Shown: piece after piece, positions 32,511-40,904 of the stretch
Layout of the letters: each line of letters starts with the position of its first letter
How positions within the stretch are numbered: position 1 is the first letter of the stretch
From: an uncultured Bacteroidota bacterium
Lineage (GTDB): Bacteria > Bacteroidota > Bacteroidia > Bacteroidales > CG2-30-32-10
Assembly: GCA_903889915.1 (NCBI GenBank)
Contig: CAISZK010000270.1
Coordinates: 1-48,576, forward strand
Direction of reading: 5' to 3'
DNA: 48,576 nucleotides
Made by a program: the position numbers and the translations under genes
The notes under the pieces: generated by a model
The model's input: only the letters and a program-made list of their open reading frames with translations
Databases searched by the model: none
Told to the model about the DNA's origin: nothing

Positions 32511-34442
32511 TCATTTACAACATTTCTGAAGCACATCTGCCGCATCTTTATAACCTAGCTGCAATGCCCTTTTCAAATCCTGACAAGCATTCGTTGTATC
32601 CTTCAAGCATAGTTTTGACATGCCTCGATAGTAATATGACATGCCAATATCCGGTTTTTGTTTCAAAGAAATATTAATATCCTCAATAGTTTGCTTATAG
32701 TTTTGCAGCTGGAAGTTGATATACCCTCTGAAACCATAAGCATCCCCATCGCCGGGAGCATATTTAATATCCATAGTGAGATCATTCAAGCTACCGGGAA
32801 GGTCGCCATTTTCCGACTTTAGAACTCCACGGTTATAAAACACTCTTTCGGTTTTTGGATTGATGAGGATAGTCTTGTTGAAATCTTCCAATGCGAGGTC
32901 TGTTTTATTTAACCTGTAATAAGCCACACCCCTGTTATTGTAAGCTTCTGCCATTTCAGGATCCAGGCGAATAGCTCTTGTGTTATCAAAAATCGCTGCT
33001 TCATTATCACCCAGTTGATACTCAAGAAAACCTCTTTTTGCAAATGTTTCAGCAATTGTGGAATCCAGGGTTATGGAATAATTCATGTCCTGCAAGCCTG
33101 TTTGCATTTCACCATTATTACTTCTGTAGGCGCCCCTGTCAAGGTATGCACGATAATAATGCGGGTTTTTTTCAACAATATCATTGAAAAGTGTATCGCC
33201 GTTTTTCCATGTGCCAATGCGGATATAAGATGTTATGCAAAATGCCAGCATAATGAATGTGAACAATACCATGACAATATTTGTTGTCTCCTTTTTCTTT
33301 ATATCCGATATCCATTGACCTGCTATGTAGAATAAGCCGATGTACGAAATATAGGTGTAGCGCTCACAAACAAGTGCTGTTGAATTGGGGAAGATTTGCA
33401 CCATCATCAGAATCGTGATGAGGAAAAAAGACAACCCAAATATCACTTCTCTCCTGTTTTTCTTTGGCCTCAGAATTGCCCAGAATGCGATCAGAACAAA
33501 AGGTAAGGCTGCATAATATTGCCAGGGAAACATTCCGTTTTGCATTGCAGGATAGTAATACATGACGGATAAATTGAAAGGAACAAAAAGTTTTGCGATG
33601 TAAAATGCAAAGGTGTAGGAAATCAGAAATGTTTTTTCAATAATATTGTAGGAGAGTGAAAGCTCTTTGAGTATGTCAGCGGTTTGAAACAATGTGATTA
33701 TACCTGCCCCTACTGATAGTAATAAGAAGGGGATTTTTTCAAGCAATGATTTGAAGTTTATTTTCCTTCCTTTATAGAGATCAAAAACAATCAATAACAC
33801 TGGTAAGGTTACTGCAGCAGGCTTTGACAGAAGAGAAGCGACAAAAATGAGTAAAGCTGCAACATAATATTTCTTCGCGAAATTTGATTTGAGGTAACGA
33901 AGGTAAACCAACAATGACCACAAATAAAAGAATGAATACAAAACATCTTTTCTTTCTGCAACCCAAACAACTGATTCCACATGCATAGGGTGGAGAGCAA
34001 ATAAAATCATCACCGCCAAAGCAGTAATTTTTTTGCCACTCAGCTCATGCACCAGTTTATAGACAAGCCATGTGTTCAGTAAATGGAGGATGATATTAAA
34101 AAGATGATAGGGTAGGGGATTTAATTTGAAAAAGGTATATTCTATCAGGAAAGTCAGTAAAGTAAACGGATGATAAAAGTTGCAGTAAATGCTGGTGAAA
34201 ATTGTTTTTATTCCATCAATGCTGAAGTTTTTGATTAACTCATCCTGCCTGATATACCTGTCATCATCGAGGCCTACAAAACCATTGAAAAGGCACCTGG
34301 AATAAATGATAGCTGTAATAACCAAAACCGCAGGTACAACCCATTTGGGAATCTGATAAGCAACTTCCTTTTTAGCTTTAGGCTTTGCCAGCACAGAAGG
34401 TGGCTTTTGGGGTTGTGCGTTTTTCTTTTGTTTTGGAGGCAT
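32511..34442 (-). CDS. TMTC-like membrane protein with C-terminal TPRs
   Basis: A 643-residue protein. A Lys/Pro-rich cytosolic start is followed by about 10-11 membrane segments (residues 35-420). Loop residues FVGLDDDRYI after the first helix and ALHPMHVESVVWVAERKDVL are the typical landmarks of TMTC/DUF1736-type GT-C proteins. The last 210 residues are TPRs (YRAYLDRGAYRSNNGEMQTG, AEAYNNRGVAYYRLNKTDLA, DAYGFRGYINFQLQNYKQTI). GT-C proteins transfer sugars from polyprenyl-phosphate donors, which suggests protein O-glycosylation, but no donor is shown by sequence. Promoter-like and operator-like sites lie upstream (34464-34496). Confidence 0.8.
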   Translation of the reverse strand: MPPKQKKNAQPQKPPSVLAKPKAKKEVAYQIPKWVVPAVLVITAIIYSRCLFNGFVGLDDDRYIRQDELIKNFSIDGIKTIFTSIYCNFYHPFTLLTFLIEYTFFKLNPLPYHLFNIILHLLNTWLVYKLVHELSGKKITALAVMILFALHPMHVESVVWVAERKDVLYSFFYLWSLLVYLRYLKSNFAKKYYVAALLIFVASLLSKPAAVTLPVLLIVFDLYKGRKINFKSLLEKIPFLLLSVGAGIITLFQTADILKELSLSYNIIEKTFLISYTFAFYIAKLFVPFNLSVMYYYPAMQNGMFPWQYYAALPFVLIAFWAILRPKKNRREVIFGLSFFLITILMMVQIFPNSTALVCERYTYISYIGLFYIAGQWISDIKKKETTNIVMVLFTFIMLAFCITSYIRIGTWKNGDTLFNDIVEKNPHYYRAYLDRGAYRSNNGEMQTGLQDMNYSITLDSTIAETFAKRGFLEYQLGDNEAAIFDNTRAIRLDPEMAEAYNNRGVAYYRLNKTDLALEDFNKTILINPKTERVFYNRGVLKSENGDLPGSLNDLTMDIKYAPGDGDAYGFRGYINFQLQNYKQTIEDINISLKQKPDIGMSYYYRGMSKLCLKDTTNACQDLKRALQLGYKDAADVLQKCCK

Positions 34443-34463
34443 TCCTGATTATTAAATAAATTT

Positions 34464-34480
34464 AAGTTGATTGTCAACTT
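34464..34480. promoter_or_regulatory. Operator-like palindrome upstream of the TMTC-like gene
   Basis: AAGTTGATTGTCAACTT has perfect 7-bp arms around a 3-base centre. It lies between the ATG at 34442 and a -7-like box, a position suited to a repressor. No cognate regulator is adjacent. Confidence 0.45.
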
Positions 34481-34488
34481 TCAAATGG

Positions 34489-34496
34489 CAAAAATA
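34489..34496 (-). promoter_or_regulatory. Candidate -7 element for the TMTC-like gene
   Basis: On the minus strand this reads TATTTTTG (TAnnTTTG), 47 bases before ATG 34442. Confidence 0.45.
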
Positions 34497-34547
34497 AAGA
34501 AGATTTTGCCAGGGAAAAACTAATTAAAATCTGATTCAATATTTCAA

Positions 34548-35291
34548 TTATTTCCAATCCTTCACTGCATTTTTATAATCGCCGGTGAAGCCGTAGTGTG
34601 CTGTAAAAATATATTGAGCGCTATCAATTTTTGTTATTTTCAATATTGAATTTTTTGCAGTTTCGTCTTCCATGTTGAAAAATTTATTGAACTTCCCGAT
34701 CTTGCCATTCTTTAAGCTCAATGCATCACCTGTGAACAAATATTTATCATTAACAAGATAGCACATTGATCCGCTGGTGTGGCCGGGAGTCAGGTAACCT
34801 TTCACTTTAATTTTACCAATGTTCAAAGTTTGCTGGTCATCAAGCAATGTGTATTCCGTAGTTGAAATATGGTTTCCAAAAAAAAGGAATTTCGATTTGT
34901 TTCCGTTGATCATTTGTTCTTCAGGTCTTGAAAAATACAACCTGGCATTTCTGAATAATTTTAATGCAGCAACATGGTCTTTGTCAGTGTGCGTAAGCAG
35001 AACGGCAATTACTTTGTCAGGATCAATGCTTAACTTTTTAAGTCCTTCGGAAATTGTACCTGCATCATTTCCTGCATCAATTGCGATGTAATGTGTGCTG
35101 TCCTTAACTAGGAACATGTTGACAAAAGAGTCATTTATTGCATACACATTTGCAACTACTTCTTTGGTTGCAATGGCACTCATGTCTTTGGTTTCAGATT
35201 TGAATTTGAAATACATTCCAACTCCAAATATCAGAGTAGCCCCAATGATGATGGTGATTACTATCAATACTACTTTAAAGAAATTTTTCAT
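34548..35291 (-). CDS. MBL-fold metallohydrolase, membrane-anchored
   Basis: A 247-residue protein with an N-terminal hydrophobic segment (VVLIVITIIIGATLIFGVGM), so it is probably anchored with the enzyme outside the cytoplasm. Metal motifs are LLTHTDKDHVAAL (an HxDxDH variant of HxHxDH, as also seen in ComEC-type members), PGHTSGSMCYL, FTGDALSL (bridging Asp) and TAHYGFTGD (final His). The substrate cannot be told; the superfamily includes glyoxalase II-like, lactamase-like and phosphodiesterase members. It is a single gene between two intergenic regions. Confidence 0.82.
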   Translation of the reverse strand: MKNFFKVVLIVITIIIGATLIFGVGMYFKFKSETKDMSAIATKEVVANVYAINDSFVNMFLVKDSTHYIAIDAGNDAGTISEGLKKLSIDPDKVIAVLLTHTDKDHVAALKLFRNARLYFSRPEEQMINGNKSKFLFFGNHISTTEYTLLDDQQTLNIGKIKVKGYLTPGHTSGSMCYLVNDKYLFTGDALSLKNGKIGKFNKFFNMEDETAKNSILKITKIDSAQYIFTAHYGFTGDYKNAVKDWK

Positions 35292-35480
35292 AAGATCTCA
35301 TTTTTGTTATTGTAAAAGTGTTTTCAATAATAATGAATGACTGCCTTTCTGCAATTTTTGCATGCATGATTTTTATTTCGCTATTGCAAAGATATTACAT
35401 TTTCAATTACTTTTTCTCGTAAAAATTTATGACAATTTCCCTCATCTTAATAAAACAACGGTCAAATTGTTTCGATGGCG

Positions 35481-35600
35481 CAAAATGAGCTTCGCTGAGG
35501 GAAAATGAGCTTCGCTGAGGGAAAATGAGCTTCAATTCCGTGAAATGAGCTTCAATTTCGGAAAATGAGCTTCGATTTCGGAAAATGAACTTCGATGGCG
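35481..35600. repeat. Six-copy 20-bp tandem repeat
   Basis: Exactly six 20-bp units (starting 35481, 35501, 35521, 35541, 35561 and 35581) share AAATGAGCTTC, with the last nine bases drifting (CGCTGAGGG, AATTCCGTG, AATTTCGGA, GATTTCGGA). TTCGATGGCG occurs just before (35471-35480) and at the end (35591-35600). The array is non-coding, in the 35292-35719 gap between the MBL gene and the divergent DUF2179 gene. The rest of this gap is AT-rich with no gene seen. Confidence 0.85.
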
Positions 35601-35687
35601 TTCATCCTAATTTATAAATACACAATTCAGGATAATGAAAATTATTTCACTCATTCATCCTCCATTCAAACTTACTTTAAAAATTCT

Positions 35688-35695
35688 TATATTTG
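35688..35695 (+). promoter_or_regulatory. Candidate -7 element for the DUF2179-Nudix operon
   Basis: TATATTTG fits TAnnTTTG and lies 24 bases before ATG 35720. It overlaps the TTG at 35693, which argues against that start. The 20-bp tandem array ends 87 bases upstream. Confidence 0.5.
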
Positions 35696-35719
35696 CCATC
35701 AACTAATTGCGAATTTTTT

Positions 35720-36313
35720 ATGGAACATTTCCAATTTATCAACTCCGACGTTTTTGCATGGGTAATACTTCCATTGCTTATTGTTTTAGCCCGTATTTGC
35801 GATGTGAGCCTTGACACACTTCGTATGATCTTTATTTCAAAAGGGCTTAAAAATATGGCTCCATTGCTTGGTTTTTTCGAGGTGATTATTTGGTTGCTTG
35901 CTATCGGTCAAATTATGCAGCATCTTGACAATATTGTTTGCTACCTTGCATATGGATGCGGGTTCGCGCTGGGAAATTATCTTGGAATGTATCTCGATGA
36001 AAAGTTATTGATTGGAGATGTCATTATCCGTGTAATAACCGGGTCCGATGCGATAGATCTTATTGGTGAATTAAAGTCGCAAAATTTCGGTCTGACTGTT
36101 GTTGATGCGGAAGGTTCCCAGCAAAAAGTAAAACTTATTTTTTCAGTTATTAAACGAGAAAATATCGAGCATTTTGTTTCAGTTATCAACCAGTATAACC
36201 CGAGGGCATTTTATACAATTGAAGATGTGAAATCGGTGAATGAAGGCGTTTTCAAACGCCCCCGTAAAAGGATAATAAATAGTTTAGGATTCATGAATAA
36301 TAAAGGAAAATGA
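35720..36313 (+). CDS. DUF2179/UPF0316 family membrane protein
   Basis: A 197-residue protein from ATG 35720. Three membrane segments occupy about residues 11-90 (WVILPLLIVLARICDVSLDT then LRMIFISKG), with the UPF0316 hallmark ARICDVSLDTLRMIFISKGL and GNYLGMYLDEKL. The C-terminal cytosolic DUF2179 domain (about 100-180) has VIRVIT, GELKSQNFGLTVVDAEGSQQ and RAFYTIEDVKSVNEG. DUF2179 is an ACT-like sensory fold; the function is unknown. The gene overlaps the Nudix gene by four bases (ATGA), indicating translational coupling. Confidence 0.88.
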   Translation: MEHFQFINSDVFAWVILPLLIVLARICDVSLDTLRMIFISKGLKNMAPLLGFFEVIIWLLAIGQIMQHLDNIVCYLAYGCGFALGNYLGMYLDEKLLIGDVIIRVITGSDAIDLIGELKSQNFGLTVVDAEGSQQKVKLIFSVIKRENIEHFVSVINQYNPRAFYTIEDVKSVNEGVFKRPRKRIINSLGFMNNKGK

Positions 36314-36825
36314 AAGAAAATAATTTTGCAGTTCGTATTTATGGCATCCTGATAAATGATGCCGGTCAGGTGTTGATCACTGATGAGATTTTTAAAGGCA
36401 AACAATTGATCAAGTTCCCGGGAGGGGGCCTTGAATATGGTGAAGGAACAATCGAATGTCTTCAAAGAGAAGGTCGGGAAGAAATGGGACTGAAAGTTGA
36501 AGTTGGTGAACATTTTTATACAACTGATTTTTTTCTTCCTTCAATATTTAATAACAACTGCCAGGTTGTTTGTATTTATTACAGAATAAATGTTGCCGAT
36601 TATAACCTGATAAAAACATCACAAAAGAAGTTTGATTTCCCTGAACAAAAAGATGGCGCTGTAGTATTCAGATGGGTGAATGTAAAGGATATTTTATCTG
36701 AAGATTTTACTTTCGAAAATGATCGTAGAGTAGCGAAAATTCTTTTTGAAAAGCTAATGAAAGGCGAAAAATATGAATGGTCAAAGGGAAGAAAAGGCGA
36801 ATGGGGAAATGGTGGTATAGTGTAA
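36310..36825 (+). CDS. Nudix hydrolase
   Basis: A 171-residue protein. The Nudix box is complete: GGLEYGEGTIECLQREGREE then MGL, fitting GX5EX7REUXEEXGU, with the metal-binding glutamates present. A Nudix hydrolase cleaves a nucleoside diphosphate linked to another group; the substrate is not evident. The C-terminal tail (EKYEWSKGRKGEWGNGGIV) is unusual, basic and glycine-rich. Coupled to the DUF2179 gene; a shared terminator follows. Confidence 0.9.
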   Translation: MKENNFAVRIYGILINDAGQVLITDEIFKGKQLIKFPGGGLEYGEGTIECLQREGREEMGLKVEVGEHFYTTDFFLPSIFNNNCQVVCIYYRINVADYNLIKTSQKKFDFPEQKDGAVVFRWVNVKDILSEDFTFENDRRVAKILFEKLMKGEKYEWSKGRKGEWGNGGIV

Positions 36826-36832
36826 ATAAAAA

Positions 36833-36866
36833 AAAGGTTTCAACTTTTTATAAAGTCGAAACCTTT
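36833..36866. terminator. Bidirectional terminator between the Nudix gene and ilvE
   Basis: AAAGGTTTCAACTTT (36833-36847) pairs with AAAGTCGAAACCTTT (36852-36866) at 14 of 15 positions around a 4-base loop. A-rich sequence precedes and T-rich sequence follows, so it can end transcripts from both converging genes. Confidence 0.8.
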
Positions 36867-36890
36867 CTGTTTCTTTAAATTTCAAAACCT

Positions 36891-37946
36891 TTAATCAATA
36901 ATAAAGTTCCAGCCAAATTTATCTTCTTCTTCGCCAAGCTGAATACCTTTTAGTTTGTTGTAAAGTTTTGTTGAAACCGGGCCGGCCTCTCCATCTTTAC
37001 AATACAAATATTCAAGTCCGTTTTCTCTGTCAAGAATTTTCTTTATCGGTGTGATAACTGCAGCAGTTCCGCAGGCACCAACTTCTTCGAAGGTGGCAAG
37101 CTCTTCAACTGGAATTCTTCTGCACTCCACTTCCATTCCCATATCTTTAGCTATATCTTTAAGGCTCATATTGGTTATTGAAGGCAGAATTGAAACTGAT
37201 TTAGGGGTAATATACTTGTTGTCTTTAATCGCAAAGAAATTTGCCGGACCACATTCATCAATGTATTTCTTCTCTTTTGCATCCAGAAAAAGTACTGATG
37301 AGAAACCTTCAGCATGTGACCTTTCTGAAGCCTGCAAGCTTGATGCGTAGTTTCCGCCAACTTTTATATGACCGGTTCCAAGAGGAGCTGCTCTGTCATA
37401 ATCACGAACGATTTGAATAGAAACAGGTTTAAACCCTTCTTTGAAGTAAGGGCCAACAGGTCCAACAAAAACCATGAATAAATATTCCTTTGCAGGTTTA
37501 ACACCAACTTCAGCACCACTGCCAATTAAAAGTGGCCTGACATATAAAGACGCTCCTGTTCCGTAAGGAGGAATAAATCTTTCGTTCTTTTTGATTACAG
37601 TGATCATTGCTTCTTTAAATAATTCAGCGGGTACTGGTTGCATTAAAGTCCCCTGTGCCGAGTTATTCATTCGTTTGGAATTTTCTTCCCAGCGAAAAAC
37701 ACGAACTTTTCCATCCTTACCTTTGAAAGCTTTTAGTCCCTCAAATGCTTCTTGTCCGTAATGCAATGCAGTTGCGGCAATATGAATGTTCACGTACTCC
37801 GAATCAGTTACCTCTAATTTGCCCCATGCTCCGTTCTTATAGTAGCAACGCACATTGTAATCGGTTTTGAAATAACCGAAAGGCAGGTTTTTCCAATCAA
37901 TATTTTCCATTGTTTTAATTTTTTCTTTAAGCTCTGTTGTTTCCAT
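36891..37946 (-). CDS. ilvE: Branched-chain amino-acid aminotransferase
   Basis: A 351-residue class IV PLP enzyme of the longer, eukaryote-like type (about 350 residues). Landmarks are ALHYGQEAFEGLKAF, the lid region YVRPLLIGSGAEVGVKPA, the PLP-binding lysine in GHIKVGGNYASS and the phosphate-binding EVGACGTAAVITPI. It makes or degrades Leu, Ile and Val by transfer between the keto acids and glutamate. ATG 37946 is used; a second ATG (MENIDWKN, residue 13) is also possible. No other branched-chain synthesis genes lie alongside. Confidence 0.93.
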   Translation of the reverse strand: METTELKEKIKTMENIDWKNLPFGYFKTDYNVRCYYKNGAWGKLEVTDSEYVNIHIAATALHYGQEAFEGLKAFKGKDGKVRVFRWEENSKRMNNSAQGTLMQPVPAELFKEAMITVIKKNERFIPPYGTGASLYVRPLLIGSGAEVGVKPAKEYLFMVFVGPVGPYFKEGFKPVSIQIVRDYDRAAPLGTGHIKVGGNYASSLQASERSHAEGFSSVLFLDAKEKKYIDECGPANFFAIKDNKYITPKSVSILPSITNMSLKDIAKDMGMEVECRRIPVEELATFEEVGACGTAAVITPIKKILDRENGLEYLYCKDGEAGPVSTKLYNKLKGIQLGEEEDKFGWNFIID

Positions 37947-38302
37947 AAACTTAATTTTTTAATGATGTGTTTGTTCTTTATTCAGGAGGCTAAAATAATA
38001 CTTTTTTAGATAGCAATCGCCTTTTAAAAAATATTTTTTTTGAAAGAAAATGGAGGACTTTTATTTGGAAAGAGTTAGTTTCAGCCTGCCACACAGTAGT
38101 TGCCACTTGTCTATGTTTCTGTAATCAAAAATTATTGTTAATTCCTTACCGGTTCATGGAGCTTTAATAAAGCAATCATGAAATTCATTTTGGGATATCT
38201 CCTACAAATGAAAAGTTTATACTCTCAAAGCAATTCTGTGAATTCTACGAATGCTATATGTGCTTGATGAAAGCTACATAGTTAAAGGAAGGAATTCGCA
38301 TA
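37947..38302. other. Intergenic stretch without gene
   Basis: The 356 bases between ilvE and dacB hold no convincing ORF, repeat or RNA. The part next to ilvE is A/T-rich and likely carries its promoter, but no exact TAnnTTTG match was found. Confidence 0.4.
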
Positions 38303-39805
38303 TTACCATTCCGTTTCTGCAATGAGCACCATAAGTTTCTCAAGCATTGACTGCATTTTGGCTGGTGTTGCAGAGTGACCATTTACTATGATACCAAAAG
38401 TCAGGAGTTTGTTTTTTTTGTTGTAAACATAACCTGCATAGGAACGAAGTCCACGCATATAACCACTCTTCGCCCTGAGATTATTTTCAGCAACCGTTCC
38501 TTTGAAAATACGGCTTATTGAACCGGACCTGCCTGCGATTGGCAAGGTGTGATAGAATACGGTAAATAAAGTGTCGGCAATATCAGCACGTAAAATTTCG
38601 GCAAGTTGCCGTGGTGAAACCCTGTCTTCCGGAGAAAGTCCGCTGCCATCATTCATTACAAATCCTTTTAGGTTTACACCTTTTGATTTCCAGAAATTAG
38701 TCACCAGCTGGGTGCCAACCTGTGTGGAACCTGTACCGGTTTTCTCGTAAGCTAACATTTTCAGAATATCTTCGGCCCACGTATTAATGCTGAATTGATT
38801 GGTATAATAAGCTATTGTGTCAAGCGGCGGACTTATCAGTCTGTAAAAAAAAGTAAGAGCACCAGGTTTTCGTTTTCCTTTTGCTTTTTCTTGTTTTAGC
38901 GTAGAACAGGAATCTTTCACAACAATCCCGCTATCCTTAAGAGTTTTGAAAAGTGAGTATGCACAAAAGAAAGCAGGATCAGGAAGTGAAGCCCTGATGG
39001 GAAACTCATCTTTATTTTTAGGGATCCATCCTTTGATAATTCTTCTGTTGTTATAAGGAGAACCACCCACCCACAGATCATCCGGTGTGTAATAATAACC
39101 TGTCTTTACAACATTGTCAATACTGATGTAAGGAATAGGTGGATCTAATTTGACAATCCTTGAAGTATCATTAAATTTATTTCCAGATTTAATAATTATT
39201 CTAAAAGAGTTTTCATGAAAAGTTAGTCCTGAAGCACCGGCTCCATAATAAGTACCCAGATCATCTTTATCCCAGGTAGCGGGAGTTAGCGTATCATCAA
39301 AAATACTGGCATCGCCTACTATTGCACCATTAATCTTTTTTATTCCATGTTTTTTGATGCTTTTGACCCATAGTGGCAGCAAGTATTTCATATCATTCAT
39401 CGAGTCAATACGGGGAGAGCCTAAAGAAGGATCACCTCCGCCTCTGATATAAATGTTTCCATGCAACACACTATCTTTGCTTATATCTCCATCGTAAAAA
39501 AGGTAAGTCTTAAAAGTGTAGTCTTTTCCAAGCATAGAAAGAGTTGCTGCTGTATTTATGGCTTTCATTGTAGATGCAGGTATCAATCCTAAAGAATCAT
39601 TATAAGAAAACACAGTTTTTTGTGAGTCAGCAGTGATCACACAAATGCCCCATTTGGCATTTTTCAATGTAGCATCTTTACTGAATTTATCTACTCCGGC
39701 CTTAAGTTTAATGATTGATGAGTCGTTTGGTACTTGTGAAAAAGTAACATTGGAGGCAACCATTTGAACCAAAAAAACGACTAATATTAAAAAGCAACGA
39801 ATCAT
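38303..39805 (-). CDS. dacB: D-alanyl-D-alanine carboxypeptidase/endopeptidase (PBP4, S13)
   Basis: A 500-residue protein with signal peptide MIRCFLILVVFLVQMVASNV then TFSQ. It carries the three penicillin-binding motifs of family S13: S-x-x-K in IPASTMKAINTAATLS, S-x-N in SINTWAEDIL and K-(S/T)-G in RAKSGYMRGLRSYAGYV, plus MNDGSGLSPEDRVSP, typical of PBP4. It trims or cleaves peptidoglycan cross-links in the periplasm. It is single; the neighbours are unrelated. Confidence 0.92.
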   Translation of the reverse strand: MIRCFLILVVFLVQMVASNVTFSQVPNDSSIIKLKAGVDKFSKDATLKNAKWGICVITADSQKTVFSYNDSLGLIPASTMKAINTAATLSMLGKDYTFKTYLFYDGDISKDSVLHGNIYIRGGGDPSLGSPRIDSMNDMKYLLPLWVKSIKKHGIKKINGAIVGDASIFDDTLTPATWDKDDLGTYYGAGASGLTFHENSFRIIIKSGNKFNDTSRIVKLDPPIPYISIDNVVKTGYYYTPDDLWVGGSPYNNRRIIKGWIPKNKDEFPIRASLPDPAFFCAYSLFKTLKDSGIVVKDSCSTLKQEKAKGKRKPGALTFFYRLISPPLDTIAYYTNQFSINTWAEDILKMLAYEKTGTGSTQVGTQLVTNFWKSKGVNLKGFVMNDGSGLSPEDRVSPRQLAEILRADIADTLFTVFYHTLPIAGRSGSISRIFKGTVAENNLRAKSGYMRGLRSYAGYVYNKKNKLLTFGIIVNGHSATPAKMQSMLEKLMVLIAETEW

Positions 39806-39958
39806 TACAGTTTTTTGCGAATGTATGGATTTTTCATAGTGGTTTTGTTTGTCAAAAATCTATTATTCAACAACGGATTGTGAATAGCGTAAATTAAAGA
39901 AACTTGTAAGTTTTTAGGTTCGTTACTTTCGAAGATGTTCGTATTTGCATGAATTATT

Positions 39959-40162
39959 ATGATGAAGTTTTTCTTTCAAATACTGCTTTACATTCTTGGG
40001 TTCACATGCATTTCGCTGATGATCTCACAGATTCCTGCGTTTTTTAAAGGGGCCGATTTTTTTGTTAGTGATGAGGAGACAATTTTATCAATTATTGCAG
40101 GCATAGCTTCAGGACTGATAGTGGGTTTTTTCAATACCAGAAGGTTCACTGAAGAAAGTTAA
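39959..40162 (+). CDS. Small two-helix membrane protein
   Basis: A 67-residue hydrophobic protein (MMKFFFQILLYILGFTCISL, then an acidic loop FVSDEETILS, then IIAGIASGLIVGFF and NTRRFTEES). Two membrane spans with a short positively charged C-terminus. I do not recognise a family and nothing near it suggests a role. Begins with two adjacent ATG codons at 39959. The compact shape supports a true small gene rather than a shadow, since no gene lies on the other strand. Confidence 0.55.
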   Translation: MMKFFFQILLYILGFTCISLMISQIPAFFKGADFFVSDEETILSIIAGIASGLIVGFFNTRRFTEES

Positions 40163-40240
40163 CAGCTCTCAATATTTGTTGATAATCATTACAGCCTTTC
40201 TTTAAAAACAGGAAAGCTATCTCTTTTTCTCAAATCAGTA

Positions 40241-40903
40241 CTATTTAGTAGCTCTTAAAATTTCACGTTTTCCTTTAGGTCCGGGAAGTTTTTCTATGGA
40301 AAACCCTGCTGCTTTTAATGCCCGCTTTACAATTCCTTTTGTTGAATAGGTTGTTAATATTGCTTCGTTTTTCATTGAATGGTGTATGTTTTCAAAAACG
40401 GTTGTTGTCCATAGTTCCGGTTGAACATCCGGTGCAAATGCATCGAAGAATACAAGGTCAAAATTATTTTCTGGAAGAGACATTTCCTGTACTTTACTTT
40501 CGAGCTTTTGGATCTTGAAAAAATCAGAAATGATTTGTTTTACTCCCCACTCAACTTCATGAATTTTGAGAAAAATGTCATTTGAAATCTTCAAAATTTC
40601 AGAATAATTTAATTGAGAATAAATTTCCATGTCGAGCGGAAAAGCTTCAATTGCGGTATAGTCGCATTTAATGTGTTGTCTTTCCAATTCTATGAATGTC
40701 ATTAATGCATTCAATCCGGTTCCATAACCAATTTCGAGAATATTTATTTCACGTTTGTTACTAATTGCTTTTTTTAAACCAGCATCAATAAAAATATGCT
40801 GTGATTCATTGATGGCTCCAAAAACAGAATGATAATGTTCGTTAAGTTCAGGAACAAATAAGGAGTGTGAACCGTCTTCTGTAATGACAAATTTTAAACT
40901 CAT
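40241..40903 (-). CDS. mnmD: tRNA (mnm5s2U34) methyltransferase MnmD
   Basis: A 220-residue protein matching the stand-alone MnmD type (the methylase half of MnmC). Landmarks are DGSHSLFVPELNEHYHSVFG then AINESQHIFIDAG, the SAM motif ILEIGYGTGLNAL, and DLVFFDAFAPDVQPELW. It methylates nm5s2U to mnm5s2U at tRNA position 34. The fused FAD oxidase half (MnmC1) is absent, as in most Bacteroidota. It starts 1 base below the stop codon of the lipoprotein gene, so the pair is likely one transcript. Confidence 0.93.
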   Translation of the reverse strand: MSLKFVITEDGSHSLFVPELNEHYHSVFGAINESQHIFIDAGLKKAISNKREINILEIGYGTGLNALMTFIELERQHIKCDYTAIEAFPLDMEIYSQLNYSEILKISNDIFLKIHEVEWGVKQIISDFFKIQKLESKVQEMSLPENNFDLVFFDAFAPDVQPELWTTTVFENIHHSMKNEAILTTYSTKGIVKRALKAAGFSIEKLPGPKGKREILRATK

Positions 40904-40904
40904 T

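Noticed and set aside
35481-35600. 20-bp array as CRISPR
   Set aside because: Period is 20 bp without spacers; it is a simple tandem repeat.
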